This document shows, piece by piece, positions 63,526 through 64,000 of a stretch of 64,000 bases of DNA. The stretch is from Kaistia defluvii (GTDB lineage: Bacteria > Pseudomonadota > Alphaproteobacteria > Rhizobiales > Kaistiaceae). The stretch covers positions 372,001-436,000 of the forward strand of contig NZ_JAPKNI010000001.1 in the NCBI RefSeq assembly GCF_026343955.1, in the 5' to 3' direction. Within the stretch, counting starts at the first letter, position 1; every line of letters starts with the position of its first letter. The notes beneath the pieces are model-generated. The model searched no databases and was not told the origin of the DNA. It saw only the letters and a list, made by a program, of their open reading frames with translations. The position numbers and the translations under genes were made by a program.

Positions 63526-64000
63526 TGTTCAGCGGCGCCCGGGAACTGGGGGCTTATCAGGATGAGCCCCCTCAGCTGCCGAGCGGCTCCTTCGGCAAGA
63601 ACGCGATGTTGCGGCTCGGTTTCGAACCGGGTCCGCATCGCAGTCTCTTGCGCACCCTGCACCGCCGTGCGCCCCTGATCGTCCAGCAGGCGCTCTACTG
63701 GGACGAGGAGATGCCGGGCCTGCCCTGCGTCTCCATCATCTCCAATGCCGGCGGTATCCTGCAGGGGGACCGCAACGTCGTCGAGATCGACATGGCGGCC
63801 GGCTCGCAGGCGCATGTCACGACCCAGTCGGCGACCCGCATCCACGAGATGGACGCCAACTATGCCAGCCAGACCCAGGAACTGACCCTGGCGGCTGGCT
63901 CCTACCTGGAATACATCGCGCGCCCGATCATTCCGGCGAGGAACTCGCGCTTCATCCAGGCAACCAAGGTTTCGATCGATCCGACGGCGACGCTGATCTA
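63525..64000 (+). CDS. ureD: Urease accessory protein UreD (3' end outside window)
   Basis: The last reading frame runs off the right edge with no stop, about 158 codons visible. It starts [20 protein letters not shown] and continues LRTLHRRAPLIVQQALYWDE, LPCVSIISNAGGILQGDRNV, DMAAGSQAHVTTQSATRIHE and AAGSYLEYIARPIIPARNSR, the pattern of UreD/UreH: the NAGG(I/L)xxGD block and HVTTQSATRIH are diagnostic. It scaffolds the UreF-UreG complex on apo-urease. Its place at the end, after ureG, is as in Brucella ure-2. Confidence 0.92.
   Translation, partial: MFSGARELGAYQDEPPQLPSGSFGKNAMLRLGFEPGPHRSLLRTLHRRAPLIVQQALYWDEEMPGLPCVSIISNAGGILQGDRNVVEIDMAAGSQAHVTTQSATRIHEMDANYASQTQELTLAAGSYLEYIARPIIPARNSRFIQATKVSIDPTATLI

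Overview
The window is about 64 kb of GC-rich, densely packed chromosome. It fits a member of the Hyphomicrobiales (Rhizobiales) in the Alphaproteobacteria: slyX, minCDE, a petP/petR-like regulator pair with a histidine kinase beside ilvE, ubiK divergent from lgt, separate petA, petB and petC genes, a DUF1285-nudix-DUF6111-cca operon divergent from moxR, and a ureABCEFGD urease cluster in the order I recall for Brucella ure-2. Genus cannot be decided from sequence alone. I found no rRNA, tRNA, insertion sequence, integrase or CRISPR array.

Layout. 1-15.5 kb: the end of an ECF sigma factor gene, slyX, a DUF4126 membrane protein, minCDE with a CtrA-like box upstream, a flavin monooxygenase, a signal peptidase, an MFS exporter with operator-like repeats, cspA, a YbjN protein, proC, a TetR-type regulator, a CsaA-like tRNA-binding protein, a VOC dioxygenase, then a kinase/response regulator/MarR block. 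15.7-31.6 kb: housekeeping genes (ilvE, ubiK, lgt, midA, pgeF, prs, exbBD, rplY, pth, ychF, a DUF4282 protein, a GST, apt, mtnP, hemF, trmL). 31.6-38.8 kb: two paralogous ABC exporters and the cytochrome bc1 operon. 38.8-48.6 kb: the cca operon and, divergent from it, a four-gene MoxR/DUF58/BatA-DUF4159/amidotransferase-like membrane module. 48.6-58.1 kb: palindromic repeats, GNAT, nudix and phosphoesterase genes, a ytcA-mdtN-mdtO-mdtP tripartite efflux operon, and an AspT-like transporter. 58.1-64 kb: an AT-richer spacer and a urease operon running off the right edge inside ureD.

Functional links. MinCDE places the division septum, and the TTAA-N7-TTAAC box suggests CtrA cell-cycle control. 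The petP/petR-like genes and petABC lie 20 kb apart; in Rhodobacter capsulatus their counterparts are linked, so the regulators may affect bc1 expression. The urease operon encodes structural subunits followed by nickel-loading factors (E, F, G, D). MdtNOP and YtcA form an envelope-spanning exporter. The MoxR module is the least understood conserved system here and the best candidate for further work.

Many genes overlap by 4 bp or abut. Several convergent pairs share what look like bidirectional terminators (ilvE/GIY-YIG, ychF/DUF4282, petC/cca). Where an annotated start differs from the longest open frame, it was chosen from family length and Shine-Dalgarno position, as stated in each entry.
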